Below, piece after piece: positions 1 through 10,777 of a DNA stretch of 64,000 nt. Every line of letters starts with the position of its first letter. Positions within the stretch are counted from its first letter, which is position 1. The position numbers and the translations under genes were made by a program. The notes under the pieces were generated by a model that saw only the letters and a list, made by a program, of their open reading frames with translations, was not told where the DNA came from and made no database searches. The stretch spans positions 7,764,001 through 7,828,000 of the forward strand of contig OY997588.1 in assembly GCA_963921825.1 (NCBI GenBank), in the 5' to 3' direction. Source of the DNA: Erodium maritimum (lineage: Eukaryota > Streptophyta > Magnoliopsida > Geraniales > Geraniaceae).

Positions 1-111
1 AATATAATGTCCAAAAGAAAATTATTGAATACAAAGTAATATGATGCGAAAAGCTAAATCCGTATCCCTCACACATGACTCCAGCGGTTGGTGTGTGGCT
101 AATCTTCTTCC

Positions 112-154
112 TTCCCACATCGATGAAGCTGTGAAGTGTTGCTGACTTAATATA
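112..154 (+). promoter_or_regulatory. U6-type Pol III promoter (USE plus TATA), copy 1
   Basis: Plant snRNA Upstream Sequence Element TTCCCACATCG at 112-122 and a TTAATATAG TATA element at about 148-154. The gap is about 25 bp. In plants the shorter USE-TATA spacing is known to direct RNA polymerase III. The elements look intact although the RNA body downstream is mutated. Confidence 0.7.
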
Positions 155-176
155 GCTATAGACGAGCCCACAGCTT

Positions 177-277
177 GTCCCTTCCGGGACATCCCCCAAA
201 ATTGGAAACTTACAGAGAAGATTAGTATGGCCCCTGGGCAAGGATGACACGCACAAATCGAGAAATGGTCCAATTTT
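177..277 (+). pseudogene. U6 snRNA-like sequence, probably pseudogene
   Basis: About 101 bp matching plant U6, starting GTCCCTTC and ending GGTCCAATTTTTTTT, with a poly-T terminator. Compared with the intact copy at 9451 it has several changes: the 5' stem-loop reads CTTCCGGGAC, the region before the ACAGA box is altered (CCCCCAAAATTGG, AAACTTACAGAG), GATTAGCATGG has become GATTAGTATGG, and CTGCGCAAGG has become CTGGGCAAGG. The AGC to AGT change falls in the known catalytic AGC triad, so a working spliceosomal RNA is unlikely. ACAGAGA itself is kept. The promoter and terminator look usable, so it may still be transcribed. Confidence 0.8.
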
Positions 278-305
278 TTTTTATGCTTCAGATTATGAGT
301 TCTAT

Positions 306-433
306 TTTCTTGATTTATTATTTGAATATTTTCCCGTTCAATAATCTTAAGTGTGTAATCGATAATAGGTTTCTTGATTTATTATTTGAATATTTTCCAG
401 TTCAATCATCTTAAGTGTGTAATCGATAATAGG
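306..433. repeat. 64-bp direct tandem duplication
   Basis: Two consecutive copies of a unit beginning TTTCTTGATTTATTATTTGA and ending GTGTAATCGATAATAGG, at 306-369 and 370-433, differing at a few bases (CCCGTTCAATAATC versus CCAGTTCAATCATC). It lies in the flank of U6 copy 1. The homologous flank at 10470-10540 carries a single copy, so the duplication is local to this unit. Confidence 0.85.
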
Positions 434-946
434 TTCACTGAATATGCCCGTGATAATCGATATACGCTGGCACGAACTAACGATTACACATCTTTCACAT
501 GATCCATCAACGTTCCAACTTACGCATATGTGCACATGTAAGTGCATATGAAAAACGTTTAGTTGAGCAATGCGCTTTAGCAAGTTTACATAATAAACGT
601 CAATGGATCTTGTGAAAAATGTTCGTGTATATTTGCGTAATTAGCCCGACTAACTAACATGGTGAAATGAGTATCTGAGCAATGCACTTTAGCACATGTA
701 TCCTCATAACGTGTAGTTTCTAATGATTATCAGGGCTTGTGATTTTGGTCATTTTTGAAGCTTTACAAATGAAATGCTCATATTTCTAACTGAGAAAATT
801 GCTTAACATCATAAACTACCACAAAATAAAGAGATCGACCACAAGGACCCGCAAAACAGTGATCGTATAAAACTACTGATTTACAGTTAATCCTATTTCA
901 AATCATGGTCAAATTCTTTTTATACGTCACTTCTATAGGAATCACT

Positions 947-990
947 AGTCCCACATTGATCAAGCACTGTAGCGTTTGTGAGTTAATATA
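947..990 (+). promoter_or_regulatory. Decayed U6 promoter, copy 2
   Basis: USE-like AGTCCCACATTG at 947-958 (final CG changed to TG) and TTAATATAG at about 983-990, again about 25 bp apart. This is the Pol III spacing seen at the intact U6 gene near 9.4 kb. Confidence 0.6.
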
Positions 991-1013
991 GGCTGAGCGG
1001 AGAGCGTTAGACT

Positions 1014-1107
1014 GTCCCTTCGAGGACATAACCAAAATTGGAATGATACAGGGAAGATTAGCATGGCCCTGCGCAAGGATGACACGCACAAATTGAGAAA
1101 TGGTCCA
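1014..1107 (+). pseudogene. U6 snRNA pseudogene, copy 2
   Basis: U6-like body starting GTCCCTTCGAGGACAT and running to GGTCCA. The ACAGAGA box reads ACAGGGA, one C is lost from the GGCCCCTG run, several bases are missing or changed after the 5' stem, and the 3' end runs into A7-TTT-C in place of a long T run. With both the 5'-splice-site pairing box and the terminator damaged, it is called a pseudogene. Confidence 0.8.
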
Positions 1108-1499
1108 AAAAAATTTCTTTTGAAACCCTAGTCCGGTGGGTTTTCTTTTGAAAATTTCTTTCGATTTCATACCCTTAGAGCACCTCCAGCGGGTCGTTGC
1201 AAGTGCTGGCACGACTCGTTGGCACGGGGCGTCGTGTCAAGGGTTCGTTGTAGAATCCTGCAACGACGCGTCGTCGTGGTAGGAACTACTTTAAAGGAGA
1301 GAGAAGCCCATTTTGCTCCAAAAACAACTACAAACTATGGCTTCTTGACACTAGTCATGTTAGACTATTGGAGAAGCCATGAAGCCAAAAAGCACCAGCC
1401 AAAAAACACCTCCTACCATGACTTCTTGACACTAGTCATGCCAAACCATTGGAGATGCTCTTATGATTATGGCCTCGTTCAGTTGATCAACTGTCCGCA

Positions 1500-2060
1500 A
1501 TAGTTTCATATCTTCAATCATCTTAACTTTGAAAATTGCATTCTATTTTCTTGATTTAGTGTTTGAATCTTTTCCGGTTATTATCTTTTTTTAATTCATG
1601 GGTTTTGGTTCAATATATATATATCAGATAGTACTTGAGGAATATGCAGCAAGCTTACTTTGTTATGATATAAACCCTCAAAAAGTGTACCTCTTGATGA
1701 CTATTACAGTGCTCAGACTTCTGAATTAGTGCTGCTCTGCTGAAGCTCTCAAGGATGAACCAAAGCCAAGTTATGCGAATGCTTGGAACCAGATTGGTTT
1801 CATGTTTGAGTACAAAGGAATGTTTTTGGATGGTTCACTTCAGATTTTTAAATTCAGCTAGCTATTACTTCTTTAAGACAGGATAGGTTTTGGATCAACA
1901 CAGACAGATGCAGTAGTTATTTATATGTGTTGAAGCATCTTAGTTGTTTGAAATGTAACTTAAGGCTCACAATTTGTGTTCTTTGTTTTGTTGATTTAGC
2001 AGTGCTTGTTTCTCGTTCATTTGGCCTACAATTTTATTTTGTTCTGGTTACAAGTGGAGT
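1500..2060. repeat. Flank of the U6 unit without a U6 body
   Basis: Sequence homologous to 10425-10990 and 11690-11920. Shared landmarks include ATCTTCAATCAT, TCTATTTTCTTGATTTAG, CTTGATGACTATTACAGTGCT, GATGAACCAAAGCCAAG, and GATGCAGTAGTTATTTAT followed by GAAGCATCTTAGTTGT. It is the downstream part of the duplicated U6 unit. The stretch from about 1120 to 1500 between U6 copy 2 and this block shows no recognisable gene. Confidence 0.65.
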
Positions 2061-2399
2061 CCATGGTTGGATTTATGATTTCTTCGTCGGGCTCGAAACG
2101 CTAGGTTTTCTCATAGTGCTCCGGTTTTTGATCCGGTTATCATTTTATCGAAGTTCTAGTTTGGAGTATTTATATGGCTTCATGCGAAGGGACGCTCCTT
2201 GACTCTTAGATCCCGGATGGTATCGTCGATTGTTGTTCTTTCTCAGCCTTTTTTTTTTCTTGTCTTTCTTCCTTCCTCTTTTTAGATTGTGGTCTCTTGC
2301 TCTGCCATTTCTTCCCCTTTATGTCGAGTCATGTGAGTGCTTGTTCAAGAGTCAATTTTAAATTCGTTCTACTATCTTTTGGTAGTGGTGAGACGCGTT

Positions 2400-3655
2400 C
2401 TGCTCAACCTCTTTGAGGCAGGGTGGTTCAACCTATCAAAACACATATACTAAAAACACAGTCCAGTCCACAACAAAGTGCAAAAAAATCTTTGCAACCA
2501 AGCTGACACCTAATAATGAGGTCAACCGAACCACACTGACCAAAGCTGGATCGTCGCCAGATTCAGACGAAACTTTGGTCTCCCCTACGACCTCGTCCCC
2601 AAAACTCAATGCTTTAACCAAATGCTTAAAACCCATGGCCAAACAAGAGTCCCAAACAAGTTGATCCACTTTACCAACCGACGAGACCGTAACCACAACA
2701 CTACCTCATCCTTACTGCAAGACTTGAGCTTGATCTGATAAACAACCTTTGTTGTTTATGTTTTTTTCCCGTGACCTCTAGACTTTCTCTTCTCCAGGTC
2801 CCGACCCTCACCAGTGAAATCCAAGACATCCTCAGCACGTGTGTTACCAGTAGAAGGAGAGGGGCGATGATAATACACCTCAATCAAAACACCATAAGCA
2901 CGAAGCGGAACTGCCACACACTGATGGATTGTCGGAGTAACAAAGAATATGTTTGGACCGACAAACTCAATGAACCTCGAAATAAAAGGTGATGATTTGG
3001 AGACCAACACGGAGTCGATCCTTAACTCCTCTCCTCTGTTAATTTCAAGATCAACACCCTCCTTAGAGTCTTCACTCGCAAAAAAGGTTGATCCTGAAAC
3101 ACCGACTTTTGAACTATCCTCAGACTCGAAAACATCATCAGAGTGTACAGGATCACCGATCACCTCTCCCGAGCTATGGCAATAGAGACTCTACACTCAT
3201 CTACGTCTTGAACAAAGACACGAAAAACATTTTCATCAGGAACCAACTCCACCTTCGCGCCCCTCCAAACATTATCACTATGCAGCAAGACATAAGCGCG
3301 ACCAGTAGAAGCCCCAAGTTCCTTTCCTTGGATCGGTAAAACAGAGCCGAACAGTTTTTCGATGGACAAAAAGTTATCGATGCTCCAACCATGAAAAGGC
3401 AAATCATCAACAACCACCCACTAGAAAGAAAAAAACCCACTTTTGAGCACCAAATCCCCTGAACAGTTGGTTAATACGAACCACCTCTCCAATCAACACC
3501 ACTTCGTCTCCTTCATCGCCGCATCAAAAACAGGGTCTACACAAGTAACAAGACACACCATGTTTCCAAAAGAACGAAACTCTAAATCCAGAACACCCTC
3601 TCTCTCGATCTCCACCTGAATTACTTCCAAATTTCGATGGGCTGCTATTATGAAT
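2400..3655 (-). pseudogene. LINE-type ORF1 relic (DUF4283-like region), broken
   Basis: Minus-strand open stretches interrupted by stops and frame changes. From about 3417 down to 3160 a stretch starts VVDDLPFHGWSIDNF and continues to GRAYVLLHSDNVWRG. From 3163 to 2756 there is an acidic, low-complexity stretch starting MIGDPVHSDDVFESEDSSK. A WxEVxxLPxxxW-type motif followed by a short beta-rich segment is typical of the DUF4283-linked part of plant LINE ORF1 and gag-like proteins. No reverse transcriptase or endonuclease motif is visible nearby. Called a dead fragment; the exact family is not established. Confidence 0.5.
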
Positions 3656-3659
3656 GTTG

Positions 3660-5094
3660 TTACAAACTGGTAATTCGGCGTATATATTCGTTACGAAATA
3701 AGTTTAAGATACACATCCATTAAACATGTATAATCTGAAATACGTGAACGTAATTAACCCAAAACCCAGAAGACAGTTAGATTTGTTGGAGTCATTCTAT
3801 TAAGATCTGATGATAATCTTTGTCTTGTATTAAGATCTGAATTCTCATATCACTATTTAAGTTTTTACATGAGTCATTTTTATATGTATCAAAATTACTT
3901 ATGAAAAAATTATAAATCAAAACACAGTCATAATAATAAGTCATAACGGCTTTTAACACTAGACTAGACATTTTGGCGGTCATCTTAAAAATGGCGTGGA
4001 GGAGAAATCCAGAACGGCCTCTGCGAAAGTCGAGAAACGTTAATGCTCCTCGCTACCTATGACTATGGATTTTGGACGATGATCCTGCTTCGCCACTCAC
4101 TCGTATATGGAGCCATTGCCGATCGCGCTTCGGAAATTCGACTCTGCTCGTCTTCTGATTCCCAATTTCGTTGCTGTTCTTCAGATTCACAGAGCGCCTC
4201 ACAAGTACAAAAACAAGGCATCAAAATAACCTCTCTACTAGTTCATATACAATGCCCCAAAACATTTGATGTTTTGATCTTCAATTTTAGGAACTAACCC
4301 TAACTCCGGCTTTACATCTCCAGGGTTTGGGAACTTGCTTTTCACTTAATGGACAGGTTACAGCTTCATCAAAGCTTACCCTTCAGTGGAGTTGACTTCT
4401 ATTTCACCCTACTGCAGCTTTACCTCACCTGCCAGGTCTTGCTAATTCTTCCCCTCAATACTGTGCGTAGGCATGAATGTTAACTGTATTGAAATGTTAT
4501 TGGGACCAGCTGATTAATTCTGGTGATGTGGTGCATTTGTTTGATTTATTAGCTTTGTCAGGTCTCGTGAATATGAACTTTTTGTAGCTAATCTTAGGGA
4601 AAATTTTGGTTTGGAAATTCAGGAAGAACAGTGCCTGCAGCCAATTTAATGTTCTTCACCAGCCCTGTTTAGAGACATTAGAGTTCCATCTCTAGAAGAG
4701 CTGGATCATATTACTGCATGATCAGTTATCTTAGGATTGAGTGATTTTTGACTTGTACACGTCAGTCGTTCCACATCCTCCTTTATCAACTTGGGTGAAG
4801 AATCATGTTGAAATTGTCTTCGTTGAATGATTTTCAAAATAAATTTAAAAGATAGTAATGCTTCAGGTTGATTTCTTTATCTAGACTTAACTTTGATTAA
4901 TGGCTAGTGACTTAGCGTGTTAAGAAAGGAATGAGTTGCTTCCTCCCCAGAAATGACAAATATTGTGTCCTGTGTCCGTGTTGTTGCTTCTTAAAGTCAA
5001 TGCCATTGACTCAATGGACCACTAAATATCCATGAAATGAATTTTCCTGGAAATTTTGATAACATTTCTTGCATCATCTGCAACATCCGAAAAA
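3660..5094. other. Intergenic, no confident gene
   Basis: AT-rich DNA. A plus-strand open stretch at 4043-4297 has no recognisable family. At 4563-4650 an open segment follows a TTTGTCAGG acceptor-like sequence and reads SREYELFVANLRENFGLE before a stop, which could be the last exon of a decayed or non-coding transcript. Nothing else supported. Confidence 0.4.
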
Positions 5095-5099
5095 GACTC

Positions 5100-5490
5100 C
5101 TGGCAGGATGTCATTTTTATCAGTTTCATACCCTAACCAAACTTTTAATTTTACTTTCACACCCAGTCGGGTAAAATGACCAAAATACCCTAACTATTAC
5201 TCAAATTTTCAAACTCATGCCGGATAACATTTATTTTTAAAATAGTGAAATTTTTAGTTTAACACCCTAACAATGAAGGGCATTATTGTCATTTCACTTA
5301 TTTTCAAATTTTGAACCAATGGCATGAGTTTGAAAATTTGAGTAATAGTTAGGGGTATTTTGGTCATTTTACCCGGTTGGGTATGAAAGTGAAATTAAAA
5401 GTTTGGTTAGGGTATGAAACTGATAAAATTTATGTCAGGGTATCAAACTGAAATTAAATGTTTGCCAGGATGGTAAAATGAAATTTTCCC
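5100..5490. mobile_element. Foldback/MITE-like inverted repeat
   Basis: Left arm at about 5111-5220 and right arm at about 5320-5430 are reverse complements over roughly 100 bp; the arm tips read ATCAGTTTCATACCCTAACC and, inverted, GGTTAGGGTATGAAACTGAT. The right arm shows four related units of about 28-32 bp, each with a GGGTAT(G/C)AAA core. The left arm seems to have lost about one unit near its outer end. The right end is TTTTCCC. A target duplication is not clear. No coding capacity. Confidence 0.75.
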
Positions 5491-5817
5491 TTCTTCCAAG
5501 TCCAGTAATTTAAAATCTGACCAAGACTTTATGGTCAGAGACTGAGTCTATAGTCTTACATACGTGCATGTTACATATTTAAGTTTTGAACCTACCATTC
5601 AACACCATATTCAATATAGTTCTAGAAGAGAAACATGTTTAAAATCTTTGTTTTAAAGTGTTAATTTTTATGTTATGATATTATCAATATATGTATCAGC
5701 TTATAAAAAAATCAATATATGTATCATGAACTTCACTTGCTGATTCATTAACCACTGTTTTGCTGGCCCGTTATTGTAACTCATTTGTCTAAAAAGTCAT
5801 CATCGGATGACCATTGA

Positions 5818-5922
5818 TTGACCAAATTGCATGGAACATTACAAACAAATAAAAGCAAAACATGGACGAATGAACGACTTGCTTTCTCCCTACGCTGTTA
5901 AAAATAATTGTCTATCTTGACT
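5818..5922 (+). promoter_or_regulatory. W-box motifs upstream of the receptor kinase
   Basis: TTGACC at 5818-5823 and TTGACT at 5917-5922 match the WRKY-binding W-box core (T)TGAC(C/T). They lie 150-250 bp upstream of the lectin receptor kinase start. W-boxes are common in pathogen-responsive plant promoters, but a 6-bp motif has high chance occurrence, so use here is inferred only. Confidence 0.35.
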
Positions 5923-5952
5923 GTTAACCACCCGTCCGCATCAGTCCAATTT

Positions 5953-6056
5953 TTCAAGTCTTAATGACTCCACTCATCTATACATTCAATTCTCATCAGA
6001 CTTGTTCAAGTCTTATTGACTCCACTCATCTATACATTCAATTCTCATCAGACCTA
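5953..6056 (+). repeat. 52-bp direct tandem repeat in the kinase 5' region
   Basis: Two adjacent copies with a period of 52 bp, each containing CTCCACTCATCTATACATTC then AATTCTCATCAGAC. They start at 5953 and 6005 and end about 15 bp before the ATG at 6071. They would fall in the core promoter or 5' leader, so they may duplicate a transcription start or leader element. Confidence 0.85.
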
Positions 6057-6070
6057 TAACTCATCTAGCA

Positions 6071-8628
6071 ATGGCTTCTGTTCTTTGTAGCATCTTGTTG
6101 TTCTTGATGCTCCCATGTTGTTGTGTCCTGGCACAAACTACAATAAACGTTGGACAGACACTAACTGCAGGTGATCCCAAGGCCTCTCCTTGGCTCTCTC
6201 CTAATCAAGATTTCGCCTTTGGGTTTCAACAACTCGATGACAATCAAGATCTCTTTGTGCTTGCCATATGGTTCCACAAGATACCATATCAAAACATAGT
6301 ATGGTATCCTAAAAAAACCAACCCTGCGCCTAGAGGGTCAGAGGTGTGTGCATGTACTAAGTATGAGTATTCGAATAATTGCATGCCTCACTTTAATAGT
6401 CCATAATCATTTCACATGTCTCTTCTAATTCGTTTATTGATTTTGAGATAAGATCTAAGCTAATTCAAATTTTGCAGGTGGCGCTAACTGCTGACAGGGG
6501 CTTTGTGCTCCATGACCCCAAAGGTGCTGTGGAGTTATGGAAATCAGGTGTCGGTGACGGTCAAACTGCCACCACAGGCTTTTTGAATGACTTAGGGAAC
6601 CTGGTGATTCAGCACGAGAGGTCAGAGCATTTGTGGGAGAGCTTTAAAAATCCTTCTGATACAGTGCTTCCAGGACAGGTACTGAGAAAAGGAGAGACCT
6701 TTCTCTCTTCTAGGCGCTCAGAGACCAACTTCTCCTTAGGGAAGTATCAGCTGCGTTTGATACCTGATGGGAATCTGGTGCTCAACACCATGAACATACC
6801 CACTGAGCTTCCCTATGATGCTTACTTCTGGAGTGACACTGTGGATACAGTTAACGTGTCCAATTCAGGAAAGCTGATGGTGTTCAACGAATCTGGCAGC
6901 TTGTATGTGCTGAGAGAGAACAACATGATAGAACGGCTCAGTGATGTGGCGGACCTTTCGGCAGCAGAGAATTATCTCAGAGCAACTTTGACTTTTGATG
7001 GGGTTTTCGCAGTGTACTATTTCCCCAAAAACAGCACTGGCAATGGCAACTGGTCTGCTTTGTGGACTAAACCAGACAACATTTGCACAGCAATTAGTGG
7101 AGGGGTTGGGACTGGTCCCTGTGGATATAACAGTGTGTGCACCATTAGCAATGACAGGCCACTTTGTAGGTGCCCTCCAAAATTCTCTCTGCTTGATGAG
7201 AGTGATCAGTATGGGGGGTGTAAGCAGGATGATCCCATATCGTGCGAATCTGCAGATATGATGAGAAACCCAGAAGAGGTTTATGATTTTGTGACCCTGA
7301 CAAATACCGATTGGCCATCATCCGATTACGAGCAGCTCAGTCCTACTAACATAGAAGACTGCAGGAAATCTTGCTTGGAAGACTGTATGTGTGGTGTAGC
7401 TATTTTCAGAGGCCAAAGTTGTTGGAAGAAGAAGCTCCCTCTTTCGAATGGAAGGGAGAGTCTGGCTGATGTTGGGAGGGGAAGGGCTTTCATAAAGGTG
7501 AGGAGGAATCCAAGCTCTTCAAGTCCTCCAGGTCTTCCTTTTCCGGGTGAAGGGAAGAATCAAGATTCTTTGGTTATCGTTATATCAGCTCTCTTGGGGA
7601 GCTCAGCTCTTGTTAACTTGTTGTTTCTCTTTGTGATATGTATGGGGATTTTCTTCTTGTACAACAAGAAGCTCCCTAGCTTTTATCATGGAGAGGGTAT
7701 TGGGGAGAGCAACTTGAAATGCTTTGCTTACACTGAGCTGGTGGAAGCCACTGATGGTTACAAGGAAGAACTGGGAAGGGGCTCTTTCGGCATTGTCTAT
7801 AAAGGGGAAATACTCCATGGGGGCTCCAAGATTCCTATTGCAGTCAAGAAGCTAGACAGAATTGTTGAAGACAGCGAGAAGGAATTCAGAGCTGAAGTGA
7901 ATGCGATAGGCCAAACACATCACAAGAACCTGGTACGCTTGCTTGGCTTCTGCAATGAGGGAGAGCAACGGCTTCTGGTATATGAGTTCTTGAGCAATGG
8001 CACTTTAGCAAACTTGCTCTTTGGAGACATGAAGCCCAGTTGGAACCAGAGAACCCAAGTTGCCTTAGGGATTGGAAGAGGACTCGTGTATCTACATGAA
8101 GAATGCAACACTCAGGTAATACACTGTGATATAAAGCCTCAGAATATACTACTTGATGAGTACTATAACGCCAGGATTGCTGATTTCGGGTTGGCCAAGC
8201 TTTTGATGATGAACCAAAGCCAGACTCACACAGCCATTCGAGGGACTAAAGGGTACGTAGCACCTGAATGGTTCAGGAACAAGGCAATTACCGCCAAGGT
8301 GGATGTGTATAGCTTTGGTGTGATGTTGCTAGAGATCGTTTGCTGCAGGAGAAATGTTGAGGTGGAGATCGAAGGGCAAGAGAAGTTGATTCTCAGTGAT
8401 TGGGCCTATGAGTGTTACCGGAGAGGCATGCTGGAGGTTCTGGTTGAAGACGATGAAGAGGTATTAAGTGACATGAAGAAAGTGGAGAGGTTTGTGATGA
8501 TTGCTATTTGGTGCATCCAAGAAGACCCATCTCTGAGGCCAACCATGAAGAAGGTTATGCTGATGCTTGAAGGAATAGTCCAAGTTTCTGCTCCTCCATG
8601 TCCTTGCCCTTACAGCATGTCCAACTGA
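6071..8628 (+). CDS. G-type lectin S-receptor-like Ser/Thr protein kinase (LECRK3/RLK1-like)
   Basis: Plasma-membrane receptor kinase, predicted to sense an extracellular ligand and phosphorylate Ser/Thr. Two exons, 6071-6343 and 6478-8628, joined at a phase-0 GT-AG intron of 134 bp, give 807 residues, the usual family length. Domains: signal peptide about 1-21 (ends CCCVLA), bulb-type lectin about 22-150, EGF-like Cys cluster from about 305 (CGYNSVC, CRCPPKF), PAN-like Cys region (CRKSCLEDCMCG), a transmembrane helix about 453-480, and a kinase from about 515. Kinase motifs: GRGSFGIVYKG, AVKKL, HCDIKPQN, DFGLAK, GTKGYVAPEW. HCD in place of HRD makes it a non-RD kinase, a class enriched in plant immune receptors. 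Most relatives are intronless; the intron is inferred from the stop at 6404-6406 and the clean RGSE/VALTAD join. Ligand unknown. Confidence 0.93.
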
Positions 8629-9290
8629 GTAACTCGATCTGTAATTTCTTTTTTTAAATGGGTTTATCTAATCATCTAAATTGTACTAAAAGGTCGTTTA
8701 CAATAAACACAAGTGTAGTAACTTGTTATGTAATTTATGGTGACAACTTGTATATTGTATATCGTATGTTACTGTTGTAAAACATGAGTGCTTTTCAGTT
8801 TAAATATAACTATTATCATGTGTTTTTAGACCGCATCTACTGGACATATTAAATATTTGTGAGTAGATAAGCCCGATTTTAATACACAACAAAAGCTAAT
8901 TTTTGACTGATTTTTTTTAGCTCTTCACTATTATATAAATAAAACGTGATATAAAGGTCTTAGATAGTTGATTTGTTTGTTTTAAAATTACAAGCTTTGC
9001 TAGTTTGTAAATTGTATTCACTTGTTTAAGGAAGATAGACAAATAATTAAGTTTACACAAATGTATATGTTTGTTCATCCCAATTGTTAAAAATGTGTTT
9101 TATGGTGACAATTCATGTGTTCTATATTATTAGTTTCAATGTTAAATTCATATTCAATTCAAACATCCTAGTTATCAAGTGATTTTTATCTAAATTGTTA
9201 GGAAGAAAGAATCCAATTTATTTCTTAAAGTGACTCAATTTTATAGAAAGTATTTATGTTAATCAAATATAGTGTCTAAGGGAATACAAT
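8629..9290. other. Intergenic, no gene seen
   Basis: Very AT-rich sequence between the receptor kinase stop and the next U6 unit. It presumably includes the kinase 3' UTR. No ORF with family features, no clear inverted repeat and no RNA gene were found. Confidence 0.5.
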
Positions 9291-9384
9291 TGAATACAAA
9301 AATGACATGACATGAAAAGCTAAATCCGTGACCCACACGTGACTGCACTGCACCAGCTCTTGTTGAGTTGCGTGTTCCTCTTCC

Positions 9385-9428
9385 ATCCCACATCGCTCAA
9401 GCACCAGAGTGTTTCTGAGTTAATATAG
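9385..9428 (+). promoter_or_regulatory. U6 snRNA Pol III promoter
   Basis: USE ATCCCACATCG at 9385-9395 and TATA element TTAATATAG at 9420-9428, separated by about 25 bp. This is the known dicot Pol III snRNA promoter arrangement. The transcript start (G at 9451) is about 23 bp downstream of the TATA element, as expected. Confidence 0.9.
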
Positions 9429-9450
9429 CCGCAGATGAGCTTCAAAGTTC

Positions 9451-9470
9451 GTCCCTTCGGGGACATCCGA

Positions 9471-9502
<32 letters not shown>

Positions 9503-9552
9503 GGCCCCTGCGCAAGGATGACACGCACAAATCGAGAAATGGTCCAAATTTT
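9451..9552 (+). ncRNA. U6: U6 spliceosomal snRNA
   Basis: A 102-nt U6 snRNA that looks fully intact. It has the 5' stem-loop GTCCCTTCGGGGACATCC, the ACAGAGA box that pairs with the 5' splice site, GATTAGCATGG with the catalytic AGC triad, the internal stem-loop around CCCCTGCGCAAGGATG, and GGTCCAAA followed by a T run that serves as Pol III terminator. It works in the U4/U6.U5 tri-snRNP and forms the catalytic core of the spliceosome. It is the only copy of the four in this window with a complete promoter, body and terminator, so it is the one likely to be functional. Confidence 0.96.
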
Positions 9553-10685
9553 TTTCCTTTCCTTTTTCTTCTCTGCAACTCGACCCCTAGGGTTTCAGTC
9601 TCCGACCTCTCTCGTGGATTTGCTCGAGGTAATGGAACCGGTTCGATGTTTTTTTTTGTGCTTTCAATTCTTCTTTCATTCTTAAGCCTGCTGAAGATCC
9701 TGTTTCGCCGTTACCTTTCATATGGGATTTGAATTCGAGATTGTGATTCACTATTTTTGCTGCTGTTTTTGATTTGGTGTGTTTTTTTTCCTGCATTTAG
9801 ACGATTCAGATGCATAGTTTGATTTTATGGTGTTGTTATTAGTGAAGGCTCATTTTGTTGCTTGTTTGATGAGACCAACTTGATTTCTTCCATTCTGAAA
9901 ATCCCCAAAGTCTCAAATGACAATAACTAGTGCATTTGTTTGTCAGTTTCATGGGTTCACTGAATTTCTTTTCCTCCTTGTAATTGAAAGCAATGGACTC
10001 TAAATTCAGTAACTTTTGTCTCACAATGCTTTAGATGATATTTACACTGAGATAGATCTTATCATATTCAGAAGATGCGCTTTTCCTTAAAGTCTAAGAA
10101 CTAGTCCTCAAATTAGCAAAATGCAGTGTCCCCTTACATGTTAAGCTTTAACTTGAATTATCTTAACCGTCTCACGAATGTGACTTTGTCAAAGAGGAGC
10201 TATACTTTCTTCCTGAGTATTATCACTCTTATCTATTTTGGAAACTTTACTTGTATTTCAGCGTGTTGCTTGCATCGTCAAAGACTCAAAGTAGTGGCCA
10301 TTTTTCATCTCATTCCCATGGCCACAAAAGATTTGCTTTTGAGATGGTCTGCTTCAAATTTGTAAATTTTGCTAGCGTTTCCTTTTTGGATGAGGCAAGA
10401 TGGGTCCTTCAGTCAACACTGTGGAATAGTTATATATCTTCAATCATTATAATTTTTAGGATCACGTTCTATTTTCTTTATTTAGTATTTCAATCTTTTT
10501 TCAGTTCAATCATCTTAATCCAAGTGTATAGGTTCACTGAATATGCCTTTGATATATATGATTTATGTGTATGAGTATTCGAGCAATGCTCTAGCAAGTT
10601 TACTTTCTTATGATATAAACCCTCAAAACGTGTACTTCTTGATGACTATTACAGTGCTTGGACATGTGGTTTTAGTCTACTCTAC

Positions 10686-10777
10686 TGAAGATTTTAATAA
10701 TGAACCAAAGCCGAGTTAAGATGATGCTTGAAGGTATAGTTCAAGTTTCTCATCCCATATAGCATCTCCAATTGAAG
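10686..10777 (+). pseudogene. Fragments of the lectin receptor kinase gene
   Basis: GATGCTTGAAGGTATAGTTC and the following bases through CAAGTTTCT ... AGCATCTCCAATTGA match the extreme 3' end of the kinase gene at 8552-8628. Just before it, AATGAACCAAAGCCGAG matches 8204-8220 of the same gene. The roughly 330 bp between these kinase segments is missing, so this is a deleted pseudogene scrap. A shorter match (GGATGAACCAAAGCC) is seen at 1753-1770 in the other U6 flank. Identification is from eye alignment of the two regions. Confidence 0.7.

Larger units (their letters stand above)
1..440 (+). repeat. Duplicated U6-containing unit, copy 1
   Basis: Segment homologous to the unit at 9290-10560. 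Both start with a stretch ending in AAAAGCTAAATCCGT, continue through a USE, TATA and U6 body, and share a flank reading TTCAATCATCTTAA ... GGTTCACTGAATATGCC. The homology includes flanks well outside the RNA, so this is DNA-level segmental duplication and not retroposition of the U6 transcript. Seen by direct comparison; no percent identity was computed. Confidence 0.75.

Noticed and set aside
6472..6477. Independent start for the second kinase open frame just before 6478
   Set aside because: The codon is TTG and the two residues are the intron acceptor; the exon join at 6343/6478 restores the lectin domain.
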